From Volvox africanus (taxonomy: Eukaryota > Chlorophyta > Chlorophyceae > Chlamydomonadales > Volvocaceae), in assembly GCA_030268105.1 (NCBI GenBank), contig BSDZ01000055.1:124001-188000 (forward strand): a stretch of DNA of 64,000 nt. Reading direction: 5' to 3'. The position numbers were made by a program, and so were the translations under genes. Under the pieces are notes generated by a model. That model ran no database searches. It was not told the DNA's origin and was given only the letters and a program-made list of their open reading frames with translations. Shown here in pieces: positions 51,902 through 63,526 of the stretch. Numbering within the stretch: position 1 is the first letter of the stretch; each line of letters begins with the position of its first letter.

Positions 51902-52527
51902 GGGCCAAATCAGTAGTACGGTGGGGGACCACGTGCGAACCCTTGGTGACGATCTGTTGCGCACCGTTCGGACGGCAACCCATGCGCACAGATCCAACGC
52001 CTTGCCCCACGACCCCACGACACGGCACACACACACACGGACATGGCACACATACTATGTACGTGCGACCCCACAGCTTCCACGTGCACAAAGTCAACAG
52101 GAATGCGCTTCATAAAAGGTGCGTGCAGGCTGGTGCCAGACATCCATCCGTGCGGCTGGATGGGCAGTCTCACGGATGGCCAGGCTTCCATCTCATCTGT
52201 GCTGCTTTGCTGACTGTGCCTGCCTGCAAACGTATGTGTTAGCTATGCAGCTCCATTCCTTTCTTCATGTGGCTCACGTGTGCACTTTCTTGCACGGCCA
52301 GAACCCCCTTCCCGCCCGCTGACCTGTGTCGTACATGCAGTCACGTGTGGTCTCGGACGTGAGCGTAGCGCATGGAAGGGGCTCCGTCCGGGCTGCGTTT
52401 TTGTCGTTTTGTTTTGTATGCTAGGTATGTGTGGCATGGATGCGGCAGATGGGGTGTGGTGGCATGGATCGTTCATACCATGGTGAAAACCGCCCATCCC
52501 ATCAGCACTGGGCACGTAAGCACCATT
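51902..52527. repeat. 626-bp unit on the C68/A132 background
   Basis: The 11-bp element (TGTTAGC at 52236-52242) occurs here with both second-subfamily substitutions. The insertion is therefore not confined to the left-half subfamily and must be old or have moved by exchange. Confidence 0.92.
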
Positions 52528-53153
52528 GGGCCAAATCAGTAGTACGGTGGGAGACCACGTGCGAACCCTTGGTGACGATCTGTTGCGCACCGTTTGGATG
52601 GCAACCCATGCGCACAGATCCAACGCCTTGCCCCACGACCCCACGACACGGCACACACCCACACGGACATGGCATACATACTATGTACGTGCGACCCCAC
52701 AGCTTCCACGTGCACAAAGTCAACAGGAATGCGCTTCATAAAAGGTGCGTGCAGGCTGGTGCCAGACATCCATCCGTGCGGCTGGATGGGCAGTCTCACG
52801 GATGGCCAGGCTTCCATCTCATCTGTGCTGCTTTGCTGACTGTGCCTGCCTGCAAACGTATGTGTTAGCTATGCAGCTCCATTCCTTTCTTCATGTGGCT
52901 CACGTGTGCACTTTCTTGCACGGCCAGAACCCCCTTCCCGCCCGCTGACCTGTGTCGTACATGCAGTCACGTGTGGTCTCGGACGTGAGCGTAGCGCATG
53001 GAAGGGGCTCCGTCCGGGCTGCGTTTTTGTCGTTTTGTTTTGTATGCTAGGTATGTGTGGCATGGATGCGGCAGATGGGGTGTGGTGGCATGGATCGTTC
53101 ATACCATGGTGAAAACCGCCCATCCCATCAGCACTGGGCACGTAAGCACCATT
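52528..53153. repeat. 626-bp C132 unit with three private transitions
   Basis: The unit carries the 11-bp element and differs from the canonical form by G to A at 52552, C to T at 52600 (a CpG) and C to T at 52674. All three changes are C:G to T:A. It looks like an older copy that escaped homogenisation. Confidence 0.88.
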
Positions 53154-53768
53154 GGGCCAAATCAGTAGTACGGTGGGGGACCACGTGCGAACCCTTGGTG
53201 ACGATCTGTTGCGCACCGTTTGGACGGCAACCCATGCGCACAGATCCAACGCCTTGCCCCACGACCCCACGACACGGCACACACACACACGGACATGGCA
53301 CACATACTATGTACGTGCGACCCCACAGCTTCCACGTGCACAAAGTCAACAGGAATGCGCTTCATAAAAGGTGCGTGCAGGCTGGTGCCAGACATCCATC
53401 CGTGCGGCTGGATGGGCAGTCTCACGGATGGCCAGGCTTCCATCTCATCTGTGCTGCTTTGCTGACTGTGCCTGCCTGCAAACGTATGCAGCTCCATTCC
53501 TTTCTTCATGTGGCTCACGTGTGCACTTTCTTGCACGGCCAGAACCCCCTTCCCGCCCGCTGACCTGTGTCGTACATGCAGTCACGTGTGGTCTCGGACG
53601 TGAGCGTAGCGCATGGAAGGGGCTCCGTCCGGGCTGCGTTTTTGTCGTTTTGTTTTGTATGCTAGGTATGTGTGGCATGGATGCGGCAGATGGGGTGTGG
53701 TGGCATGGATCGTTCATACCATGGTGAAAACCGCCCATCCCATCAGCACTGGGCACGTAAGCACCATT

Positions 53769-54402
53769 GGGCCAAATCAGTAGTACGGTGGGGGACCACG
53801 TGCGAACCCTTGGTGACGATCACGTGCGCAACAGCGCACCGTTTGGACGGCAACCCATGCGCACAGATCCAACGCCTTGCCCCACGACCCCACGACACGG
53901 CACACACACACACGGACATGGCACACATACTATGTACGTGCGACCCCACAGCTTCCACGTGCACAAAGTCAACAGGAATGCGCTTCATAAAAGGTGCGTG
54001 CAGGCTGGTGCCAGACATCCATCCGTGCGGCTGGATGGGCAGTCTCACGGATGGCCAGGCTTCCATCTCATCTGTGCTGCTTTGCTGACTGTGCCTGCCT
54101 GCAAACGTATGTGTTAGCTATGCAGCTCCATTCCTTTCTTCATGTGGCTCACGTGTGCACTTTCTTGCACGGCCAGAACCCCCTTCCCGCCCGCTGACCT
54201 GTGTCGTACATGCAGTCACGTGTGGTCTCGGACGTGAGCGTAGCGCATGGAAGGGGCTCCGTCCGGGCTGCGTTTTTGTCGTTTTGTTTTGTATGCTAGG
54301 TATGTGTGGCATGGATGCGGCAGATGGGGTGTGGTGGCATGGATCGTTCATACCATGGTGAAAACCGCCCATCCCATCAGCACTGGGCACGTAAGCACCA
54401 TT
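53769..54402. repeat. 634-bp unit: 11-bp element plus an 8-bp local rearrangement
   Basis: The unit has the 11-bp element near 54111-54121. Separately, where other units read GATCTGTTGCGCACCG it reads GATC, then twelve unrelated-looking bases, then GCGCACCG, a net gain of eight. The inserted text contains GTGCGCAACA (53824-53833), the reverse complement of the TGTTGCGCAC it displaced. This is consistent with a short template switch. Confidence 0.9.
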
Positions 54403-56247
54403 GGGCCAAATCAGTAGTACGGTGGGGGACCACGTGCGAACCCTTGGTGACGATCTGTTGCGCACCGTTCGGACGGCAACCCATGCGCACAGATCCAACG
54501 CCTTGCCCCACGACCCCACGACACGGCACACACACACACGGACATGGCACACATACTATGTACGTGCGACCCCACAGCTTCCACGTGCACAAAGTCAACA
54601 GGAATGCGCTTCATAAAAGGTGCGTGCAGGCTGGTGCCAGACATCCATCCGTGCGGCTGGATGGGCAGTCTCACGGATGGCCAGGCTTCCATCTCATCTG
54701 TGCTGCTTTGCTGACTGTGCCTGCCTGCAAACGTATGCAGCTCCATACCTTTCTTCATGTGGCTCACGTGTGCACTTTCTTGCACGGCCAGAACCCCCTT
54801 CCCGCCCGCTGACCTGTGTCGTACATGCAGTCACGTGTGGTCTCGGACGTGAGCGTAGCGCATGGAAGGGGCTCCGTCCGGGCTGCGTTTTTGTCGTTTT
54901 GTTTTGTATGCTAGGTATGTGTGGCATGGATGCGGCAGATGGGGTGTGGTGGCATGGATCGTTCATACCATGGTGAAAACCGCCCATCCCATCAGCACTG
55001 GGCACGTAAGCACCATTGGGCCAAATCAGTAGTACGGTGGGGGACCACGTGCGAACCCTTGGTGACGATCTGTTGCGCACCGTTCGGACGGCAACCCATG
55101 CGCACAGATCCAACGCCTTGCCCCACGACCCCACGACACGGCACACACACACACGGACATGGCACACATACTATGTACGTGCGACCCCACAGCTTCCACG
55201 TGCACAAAGTCAACAGGAATGCGCTTCATAAAAGGTGCGTGCAGGCTGGTGCCAGACATCCATCCGTGCGGCTGGATGGGCAGTCTCACGGATGGCCAGG
55301 CTTCCATCTCATCTGTGCTGCTTTGCTGACTGTGCCTGCCTGCAAACGTATGCAGCTCCATTCCTTTCTTCATGTGGCTCACGTGTGCACTTTCTTGCAC
55401 GGCCAGAACCCCCTTCCCGCCCGCTGACCTGTGTCGTACATGCAGTCACGTGTGGTCTCGGACGTGAGCGTAGCGCATGGAAGGGGCTCCGTCCGGGCTG
55501 CGTTTTTGTCGTTTTGTTTTGTATGCTAGGTATGTGTGGCATGGATGCGGCAGATGGGGTGTGGTGGCATGGATCGTTCATACCATGGTGAAAACCGCCC
55601 ATCCCATCAGCACTGGGCACGTAAGCACCATTGGGCCAAATCAGTAGTACGGTGGGGGACCACGTGCGAACCCTTGGTGACGATCTGTTGCGCACCGTTC
55701 GGACGGCAACCCATGCGCACAGATCCAACGCCTTGCCCCACGACCCCACGACACGGCACACACACACACGGACATGGCACACATACTATGTACGTGCGAC
55801 CCCACAGCTTCCACGTGCACAAAGTCAACAGGAATGCGCTTCATAAAAGGTGCGTGCAGGCTGGTGCCAGACATCCATCCGTGCGGCTGGATGGGCAGTC
55901 TCACGGATGGCCAGGCTTCCATCTCATCTGTGCTGCTTTGCTGACTGTGCCTGCCTGCAAACGTATGCAGCTCCATTCCTTTCTTCATGTGGCTCACGTG
56001 TGCACTTTCTTGCACGGCCAGAACCCCCTTCCCGCCCGCTGACCTGTGTCGTACATGCAGTCACGTGTGGTCTCGGACGTGAGCGTAGCGCATGGAAGGG
56101 GCTCCGTCCGGGCTGCGTTTTTGTCGTTTTGTTTTGTATGCTAGGTATGTGTGGCATGGATGCGGCAGATGGGGTGTGGTGGCATGGATCGTTCATACCA
56201 TGGTGAAAACCGCCCATCCCATCAGCACTGGGCACGTAAGCACCATT

Positions 56248-57445
56248 GGGCCAAATCAGTAGTACGGTGGGGGACCACGTGCGAACCCTTGGTGACGATC
56301 TGTTGCGCACCGTTTGGACGGCAACCCATGCGCACAGATCCAACGCCTTGCCCCACGACCCCACGACACGGCACACACCCACACGGACATGGCACACATA
56401 CTATGTACGTGCGACCCCACAGCTTCCACGTGCACAAAGTCAACAGGAATGCGCTTCATAAAAGGTGCGTGCAGGCTGGTGCCAGACATCCATCCGTGCG
56501 GCTGGATGGCCAGGCTTCCATCTCATCTGTGCTGCTTTGCTGACTGTGCCTGCCTGCAAACGTATGCAGCTCCATTCCTTTCTTCATGTGGCTCACGTGT
56601 GCACTTTCTTGCACGGCCAGAACCCCCTTCCCGCCCGCTGACCTGTGTCGTACATGCAGTCACGTGTGGTCTCGGACGTGAGCGTAGCGCATGGAAGGGG
56701 CTCCGTCCGGGCTGCGTTTTTGTCGTTTTGTTTTGTATGCTAGGTATGTGTGGCATGGATGCGGCAGATGGGGTGTGGTGGCATGGATCGTTCATACCAT
56801 GGTGAAAACCGCCCATCCCATCAGCACTGGGCACGTAAGCACCATTGGGCCAAATCAGTAGTACGGTGGGGGACCACGTGCGAACCCTTGGTGACGATCT
56901 GTTGCGCACCGTTTGGACGGCAACCCATGCGCACAGATCCAACGCCTTGCCCCACGACCCCACGACACGGCACACACACACACGGACATGGCACACATAC
57001 TATGTACGTGCGACCCCACAGCTTCCACGTGCACAAAGTCAACAGGAATGCGCTTCATAAAAGGTGCGTGCAGGCTGGTGCCAGACATCCATCCGTGCGG
57101 CTGGATGGCCAGGCTTCCATCTCATCTGTGCTGCTTTGCTGACTGTGCCTGCCTGCAAACGTATGCAGCTCCATTCCTTTCTTCATGTGGCTCACGTGTG
57201 CACTTTCTTGCACGGCCAGAACCCCCTTCCCGCCCGCTGACCTGTGTCGTACATGCAGTCACGTGTGGTCTCGGACGTGAGCGTAGCGCATGGAAGGGGC
57301 TCCGTCCGGGCTGCGTTTTTGTCGTTTTGTTTTGTATGCTAGGTATGTGTGGGATGGATGCGGCAGATGGGGTGTGGTGGCATGGATCGTTCATACCATG
57401 GTGAAAACCGCCCATCCCATCAGCACTGGGCACGTAAGCACCATT
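56248..57445. repeat. Two adjacent 599-bp units (16-bp deletion)
   Basis: Both units read CTGGATGGCCAGG at the deletion point (GGATGG at 56503-56508 and 57103-57108) instead of having two GGATGG copies 16 bp apart. One is C132 and the other A132, so the deletion is on both backgrounds. Confidence 0.95.
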
Positions 57446-58071
57446 GGGCCAAATCAGTAGTACGGTGGGGGACCACGTGCGAACCCTTGGTGACGATCTG
57501 TTGCGCACCGTTCGGACGGCAACCCATGCGCACAGATCCAACGCCTTGCCCCACGACCCCACGACACGGCACACACACACACGGACATGGCACACATACT
57601 ATGTACGTGCGACCCCACAGCTTCCACGTGCACAAAGTCAACAGGAATGCGCTTCATAAAAGGTGCGTGCAGGCTGGTGCCAGACATCCATCCGTGCGGC
57701 TGGATGGGCAGTCTCACGGATGGCCAGGCTTCCATCTCATCTGTGCTGCTTTGCTGACTGTGCCTGCCTGCAAACGTATGTGTTAGCTATGCAGCTCCAT
57801 TCCTTTCTTCATGTGGCTCACGTGTGCACTTTCTTGCACGGCCAGAACCCCCTTCCCGCCCGCTGACCTGTGTCGTACATGCAGTCACGTGTGGTCTCGG
57901 ACGTGAGCGTAGCGCATGGAAGGGGCTCCGTCCGGGCTGCGTTTTTGTCGTTTTGTTTTGTATGCTAGGTATGTGTGGCATGGATGCGGCAGATGGGGTG
58001 TGGTGGCATGGATCGTTCATACCATGGTGAAAACCGCCCATCCCATCAGCACTGGGCACGTAAGCACCATT
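57446..58071. repeat. 626-bp unit within the 599-bp-rich block
   Basis: This unit carries the 11-bp element (TGTTAGC at 57780-57786), with C68, A132 and no 16-bp deletion. No unit in the window has both the full 11-bp element and the 16-bp deletion. Confidence 0.93.
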
Positions 58072-58686
58072 GGGCCAAATCAGTAGTACGGTGGGGGACC
58101 ACGTGCGAACCCTTGGTGACGATCTGTTGCGCACCGTTCGGACGGCAACCCATGCGCACAGATCCAACGCCTTGCCCCACGACCCCACGACACGGCACAC
58201 ACACACACGGACATGGCACACATACTATGTACGTGCGACCCCACAGCTTCCACGTGCACAAAGTCAACAGGAATGCGCTTCATAAAAGGTGCGTGCAGGC
58301 TGGTGCCAGACATCCATCCGTGCGGCTGGATGGGCAGTCTCACGGATGGCCAGGCTTCCATCTCATCTGTGCTGCTTTGCTGACTGTGCCTGCCTGCAAA
58401 CGTATGCAGCTCCATTCCTTTCTTCATGTGGCTCACGTGTGCACTTTCTTGCACGGCCAGAACCCCCTTCCCGCCCGCTGACCTGTGTCGTACATGCAGT
58501 CACGTGTGGTCTCGGACGTGAGCGTAGCGCATGGAAGGGGCTCCGTCCGGGCTGCGTTTTTGTCGTTTTGTTTTGTATGCTAGGTATGTGTGGCATGGAT
58601 GCGGCAGATGGGGTGTGGTGGCATGGATCGTTCATACCATGGTGAAAACCGCCCATCCCATCAGCACTGGGCACGTAAGCACCATT

Positions 58687-61082
58687 GGGCCAAATCAGTA
58701 GTACGGTGGGGGACCACGTGCGAACCCTTGGTGACGATCTGTTGCGCACCGTTCGGACGGCAACCCATGCGCACAGATCCAACGCCTTGCCCCACGACCC
58801 CACGACACGGCACACACACACACGGACATGGCACACATACTATGTACGTGCGACCCCACAGCTTCCACGTGCACAAAGTCAACAGGAATGCGCTTCATAA
58901 AAGGTGCGTGCAGGCTGGTGCCAGACATCCATCCGTGCGGCTGGATGGCCAGGCTTCCATCTCATCTGTGCTGCTTTGCTGACTGTGCCTGCCTGCAAAC
59001 GTATGCAGCTCCATTCCTTTCTTCATGTGGCTCACGTGTGCACTTTCTTGCACGGCCAGAACCCCCTTCCCGCCCGCTGACCTGTGTCGTACATGCAGTC
59101 ACGTGTGGTCTCGGACGTGAGCGTAGCGCATGGAAGGGGCTCCGTCCGGGCTGCGTTTTTGTCGTTTTGTTTTGTATGCTAGGTATGTGTGGGATGGATG
59201 CGGCAGATGGGGTGTGGTGGCATGGATCGTTCATACCATGGTGAAAACCGCCCATCCCATCAGCACTGGGCACGTAAGCACCATTGGGCCAAATCAGTAG
59301 TACGGTGGGGGACCACGTGCGAACCCTTGGTGACGATCTGTTGCGCACCGTTTGGACGGCAACCCATGCGCACAGATCCAACGCCTTGCCCCACGACCCC
59401 ACGACACGGCACACACACACACGGACATGGCACACATACTATGTACGTGCGACCCCACAGCTTCCACGTGCACAAAGTCAACAGGAATGCGCTTCATAAA
59501 AGGTGCGTGCAGGCTGGTGCCAGACATCCATCCGTGCGGCTGGATGGCCAGGCTTCCATCTCATCTGTGCTGCTTTGCTGACTGTGCCTGCCTGCAAACG
59601 TATGCAGCTCCATTCCTTTCTTCATGTGGCTCACGTGTGCACTTTCTTGCACGGCCAGAACCCCCTTCCCGCCCGCTGACCTGTGTCGTACATGCAGTCA
59701 CGTGTGGTCTCGGACGTGAGCGTAGCGCATGGAAGGGGCTCCGTCCGGGCTGCGTTTTTGTCGTTTTGTTTTGTATGCTAGGTATGTGTGGCATGGATGC
59801 GGCAGATGGGGTGTGGTGGCATGGATCGTTCATACCATGGTGAAAACCGCCCATCCCATCAGCACTGGGCACGTAAGCACCATTGGGCCAAATCAGTAGT
59901 ACGGTGGGGGACCACGTGCGAACCCTTGGTGACGATCTGTTGCGCACCGTTTGGACGGCAACCCATGCGCACAGATCCAACGCCTTGCCCCACGACCCCA
60001 CGACACGGCACACACACACACGGACATGGCACACATACTATGTACGTGCGACCCCACAGCTTCCACGTGCACAAAGTCAACAGGAATGCGCTTCATAAAA
60101 GGTGCGTGCAGGCTGGTGCCAGACATCCATCCGTGCGGCTGGATGGCCAGGCTTCCATCTCATCTGTGCTGCTTTGCTGACTGTGCCTGCCTGCAAACGT
60201 ATGCAGCTCCATTCCTTTCTTCATGTGGCTCACGTGTGCACTTTCTTGCACGGCCAGAACCCCCTTCCCGCCCGCTGACCTGTGTCGTACATGCAGTCAC
60301 GTGTGGTCTCGGACGTGAGCGTAGCGCATGGAAGGGGCTCCGTCCGGGCTGCGTTTTTGTCGTTTTGTTTTGTATGCTAGGTATGTGTGGGATGGATGCG
60401 GCAGATGGGGTGTGGTGGCATGGATCGTTCATACCATGGTGAAAACCGCCCATCCCATCAGCACTGGGCACGTAAGCACCATTGGGCCAAATCAGTAGTA
60501 CGGTGGGGGACCACGTGCGAACCCTTGGTGACGATCTGTTGCGCACCGTTCGGACGGCAACCCATGCGCACAGATCCAACGCCTTGCCCCACGACCCCAC
60601 GACACGGCACACACCCACACGGACATGGCACACATACTATGTACGTGCGACCCCACAGCTTCCACGTGCACAAAGTCAACAGGAATGCGCTTCATAAAAG
60701 GTGCGTGCAGGCTGGTGCCAGACATCCATCCGTGCGGCTGGATGGCCAGGCTTCCATCTCATCTGTGCTGCTTTGCTGACTGTGCCTGCCTGCAAACGTA
60801 TGCAGCTCCATTCCTTTCTTCATGTGGCTCACGTGTGCACTTTCTTGCACGGCCAGAACCCCCTTCCCGCCCGCTGACCTGTGTCGTACATGCAGTCACG
60901 TGTGGTCTCGGACGTGAGCGTAGCGCATGGAAGGGGCTCCGTCCGGGCTGCGTTTTTGTCGTTTTGTTTTGTATGCTAGGTATGTGTGGGATGGATGCGG
61001 CAGATGGGGTGTGGTGGCATGGATCGTTCATACCATGGTGAAAACCGCCCATCCCATCAGCACTGGGCACATAAGCACCATT
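58687..61082. repeat. Four consecutive 599-bp units
   Basis: The deletion scar GGATGG is at 58943, 59542, 60141 and 60740. The four units differ at base 68 (C, T, T, C) and base 132 (A, A, A, C), so they are not simple copies of one another. Confidence 0.95.
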
Positions 61083-62312
61083 GGGCCAAATCAGTAGTAC
61101 GGTGGGGGACCACGTGCGAACCCTTGGTGACGATCTGTTGCGCACCGTTTGGACGGCAACCCATGCGCACAGATCCAACGCCTTGCCCCACGACCCCACG
61201 ACACGGCACACACCCACACGGACATGGCACACATACTATGTACGTGCGACCCCACAGCTTCCACGTGCACAAAGTCAACAGGAATGCGCTTCATAAAAGG
61301 TGCGTGCAGGCTGGTGCCAGACATCCATCCGTGCGGCTGGATGGGCAGTCTCACGGATGGCCAGGCTTCCATCTCATCTGTGCTGCTTTGCTGACTGTGC
61401 CTGCCTGCAAACGTATGCAGCTCCATTCCTTTCTTCATGTGGCTCACGTGTGCACTTTCTTGCACGGCCAGAACCCCCTTCCCGCCCGCTGACCTGTGTC
61501 GTACATGCAGTCACGTGTGGTCTCGGACGTGAGCGTAGCGCATGGAAGGGGCTCCGTCCGGGCTGCGTTTTTGTCGTTTTGTTTTGTATGCTAGGTATGT
61601 GTGGCATGGATGCGGCAGATGGGGTGTGGTGGCATGGATCGTTCATACCATGGTGAAAACCGCCCATCCCATCAGCACTGGGCACGTAAGCACCATTGGG
61701 CCAAATCAGTAGTACGGTGGGGGACCACGTGCGAACCCTTGGTGACGATCTGTTGCGCACCGTTTGGACGGCAACCCATGCGCACAGATCCAACGCCTTG
61801 CCCCACGACCCCACGACACGGCACACACCCACACGGACATGGCACACATACTATGTACGTGCGACCCCACAGCTTCCACGTGCACAAAGTCAACAGGAAT
61901 GCGCTTCATAAAAGGTGCGTGCAGGCTGGTGCCAGACATCCATCCGTGCGGCTGGATGGGCAGTCTCACGGATGGCCAGGCTTCCATCTCATCTGTGCTG
62001 CTTTGCTGACTGTGCCTGCCTGCAAACGTATGCAGCTCCATTCCTTTCTTCATGTGGCTCACGTGTGCACTTTCTTGCACGGCCAGAACCCCCTTCCCGC
62101 CCGCTGACCTGTGTCGTACATGCAGTCACGTGTGGTCTCGGACGTGAGCGTAGCGCATGGAAGGGGCTCCGTCCGGGCTGCGTTTTTGTCGTTTTGTTTT
62201 GTATGCTAGGTATGTGTGGGATGGATGCGGCAGATGGGGTGTGGTGGCATGGATCGTTCATACCATGGTGAAAACCGCCCATCCCATCAGCACTGGGCAC
62301 GTAAGCACCATT

Positions 62313-62911
62313 GGGCCAAATCAGTAGTACGGTGGGGGACCACGTGCGAACCCTTGGTGACGATCTGTTGCGCACCGTTTGGACGGCAACCCATGCGCAC
62401 AGATCCAACGCCTTGCCCCACGACCCCACGACACGGCACACACACACACGGACATGGCACACATACTATGTACGTGCGACCCCACAGCTTCCACGTGCAC
62501 AAAGTCAACAGGAATGCGCTTCATAAAAGGTGCGTGCAGGCTGGTGCCAGACATCCATCCGTGCGGCTGGATGGCCAGGCTTCCATCTCATCTGTGCTGC
62601 TTTGCTGACTGTGCCTGCCTGCAAACGTATGCAGCTCCATTCCTTTCTTCATGTGGCTCACGTGTGCACTTTCTTGCACGGCCAGAACCCCCTTCCCGCC
62701 CGCTGACCTGTGTCGTACATGCAGTCACGTGTGGTCTCGGACGTGAGCGTAGCGCATGGAAGGGGCTCCGTCCGGGCTGCGTTTTTGTCGTTTTGTTTTG
62801 TATGCTAGGTATGTGTGGCATGGATGCGGCAGATGGGGTGTGGTGGCATGGATCGTTCATACCATGGTGAAAACCGCCCATCCCATCAGCACTGGGCACG
62901 TAAGCACCATT
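62313..62911. repeat. Isolated 599-bp unit, T68/A132, preceded by the G523 anchor
   Basis: The deletion scar is at 62569-62574. The combination of G at the preceding anchor, T68, A132 and the 16-bp deletion recurs exactly in the unit starting at 63527, two units later. Confidence 0.94.
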
Positions 62912-63526
62912 GGGCCAAATCAGTAGTACGGTGGGGGACCACGTGCGAACCCTTGGTGACGATCTGTTGCGCACCGTTTGGACGGCAACCCATGCGCACA
63001 GATCCAACGCCTTGCCCCACGACCCCACGACACGGCACACACCCACACGGACATGGCACACATACTATGTACGTGCGACCCCACAGCTTCCACGTGCACA
63101 AAGTCAACAGGAATGCGCTTCATAAAAGGTGCGTGCAGGCTGGTGCCAGACATCCATCCGTGCGGCTGGATGGGCAGTCTCACGGATGGCCAGGCTTCCA
63201 TCTCATCTGTGCTGCTTTGCTGACTGTGCCTGCCTGCAAACGTATGCAGCTCCATTCCTTTCTTCATGTGGCTCACGTGTGCACTTTCTTGCACGGCCAG
63301 AACCCCCTTCCCGCCCGCTGACCTGTGTCGTACATGCAGTCACGTGTGGTCTCGGACGTGAGCGTAGCGCATGGAAGGGGCTCCGTCCGGGCTGCGTTTT
63401 TGTCGTTTTGTTTTGTATGCTAGGTATGTGTGGGATGGATGCGGCAGATGGGGTGTGGTGGCATGGATCGTTCATACCATGGTGAAAACCGCCCATCCCA
63501 TCAGCACTGGGCACGTAAGCACCATT

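Larger units (their letters stand above)
46365..56247. repeat. Second subfamily block: mostly A132, T68 or C68, 16 units
   Basis: Base quality looks normal again. Most units have A at base 132, which turns the CA-rich tract into an unbroken CA run, and many have C at base 68. From 48212 to 51286 the base-68 state reads C, T, C, T, C. Three units carry the 11-bp element (starts 51902, 52528 and 53769). Single-unit substitutions include G to A at 46919, G to T at 47620, T to A at 47941 and 54747, and G to C at 49963. Units starting at 47596 and 52528 revert to C132. Confidence 0.92.
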
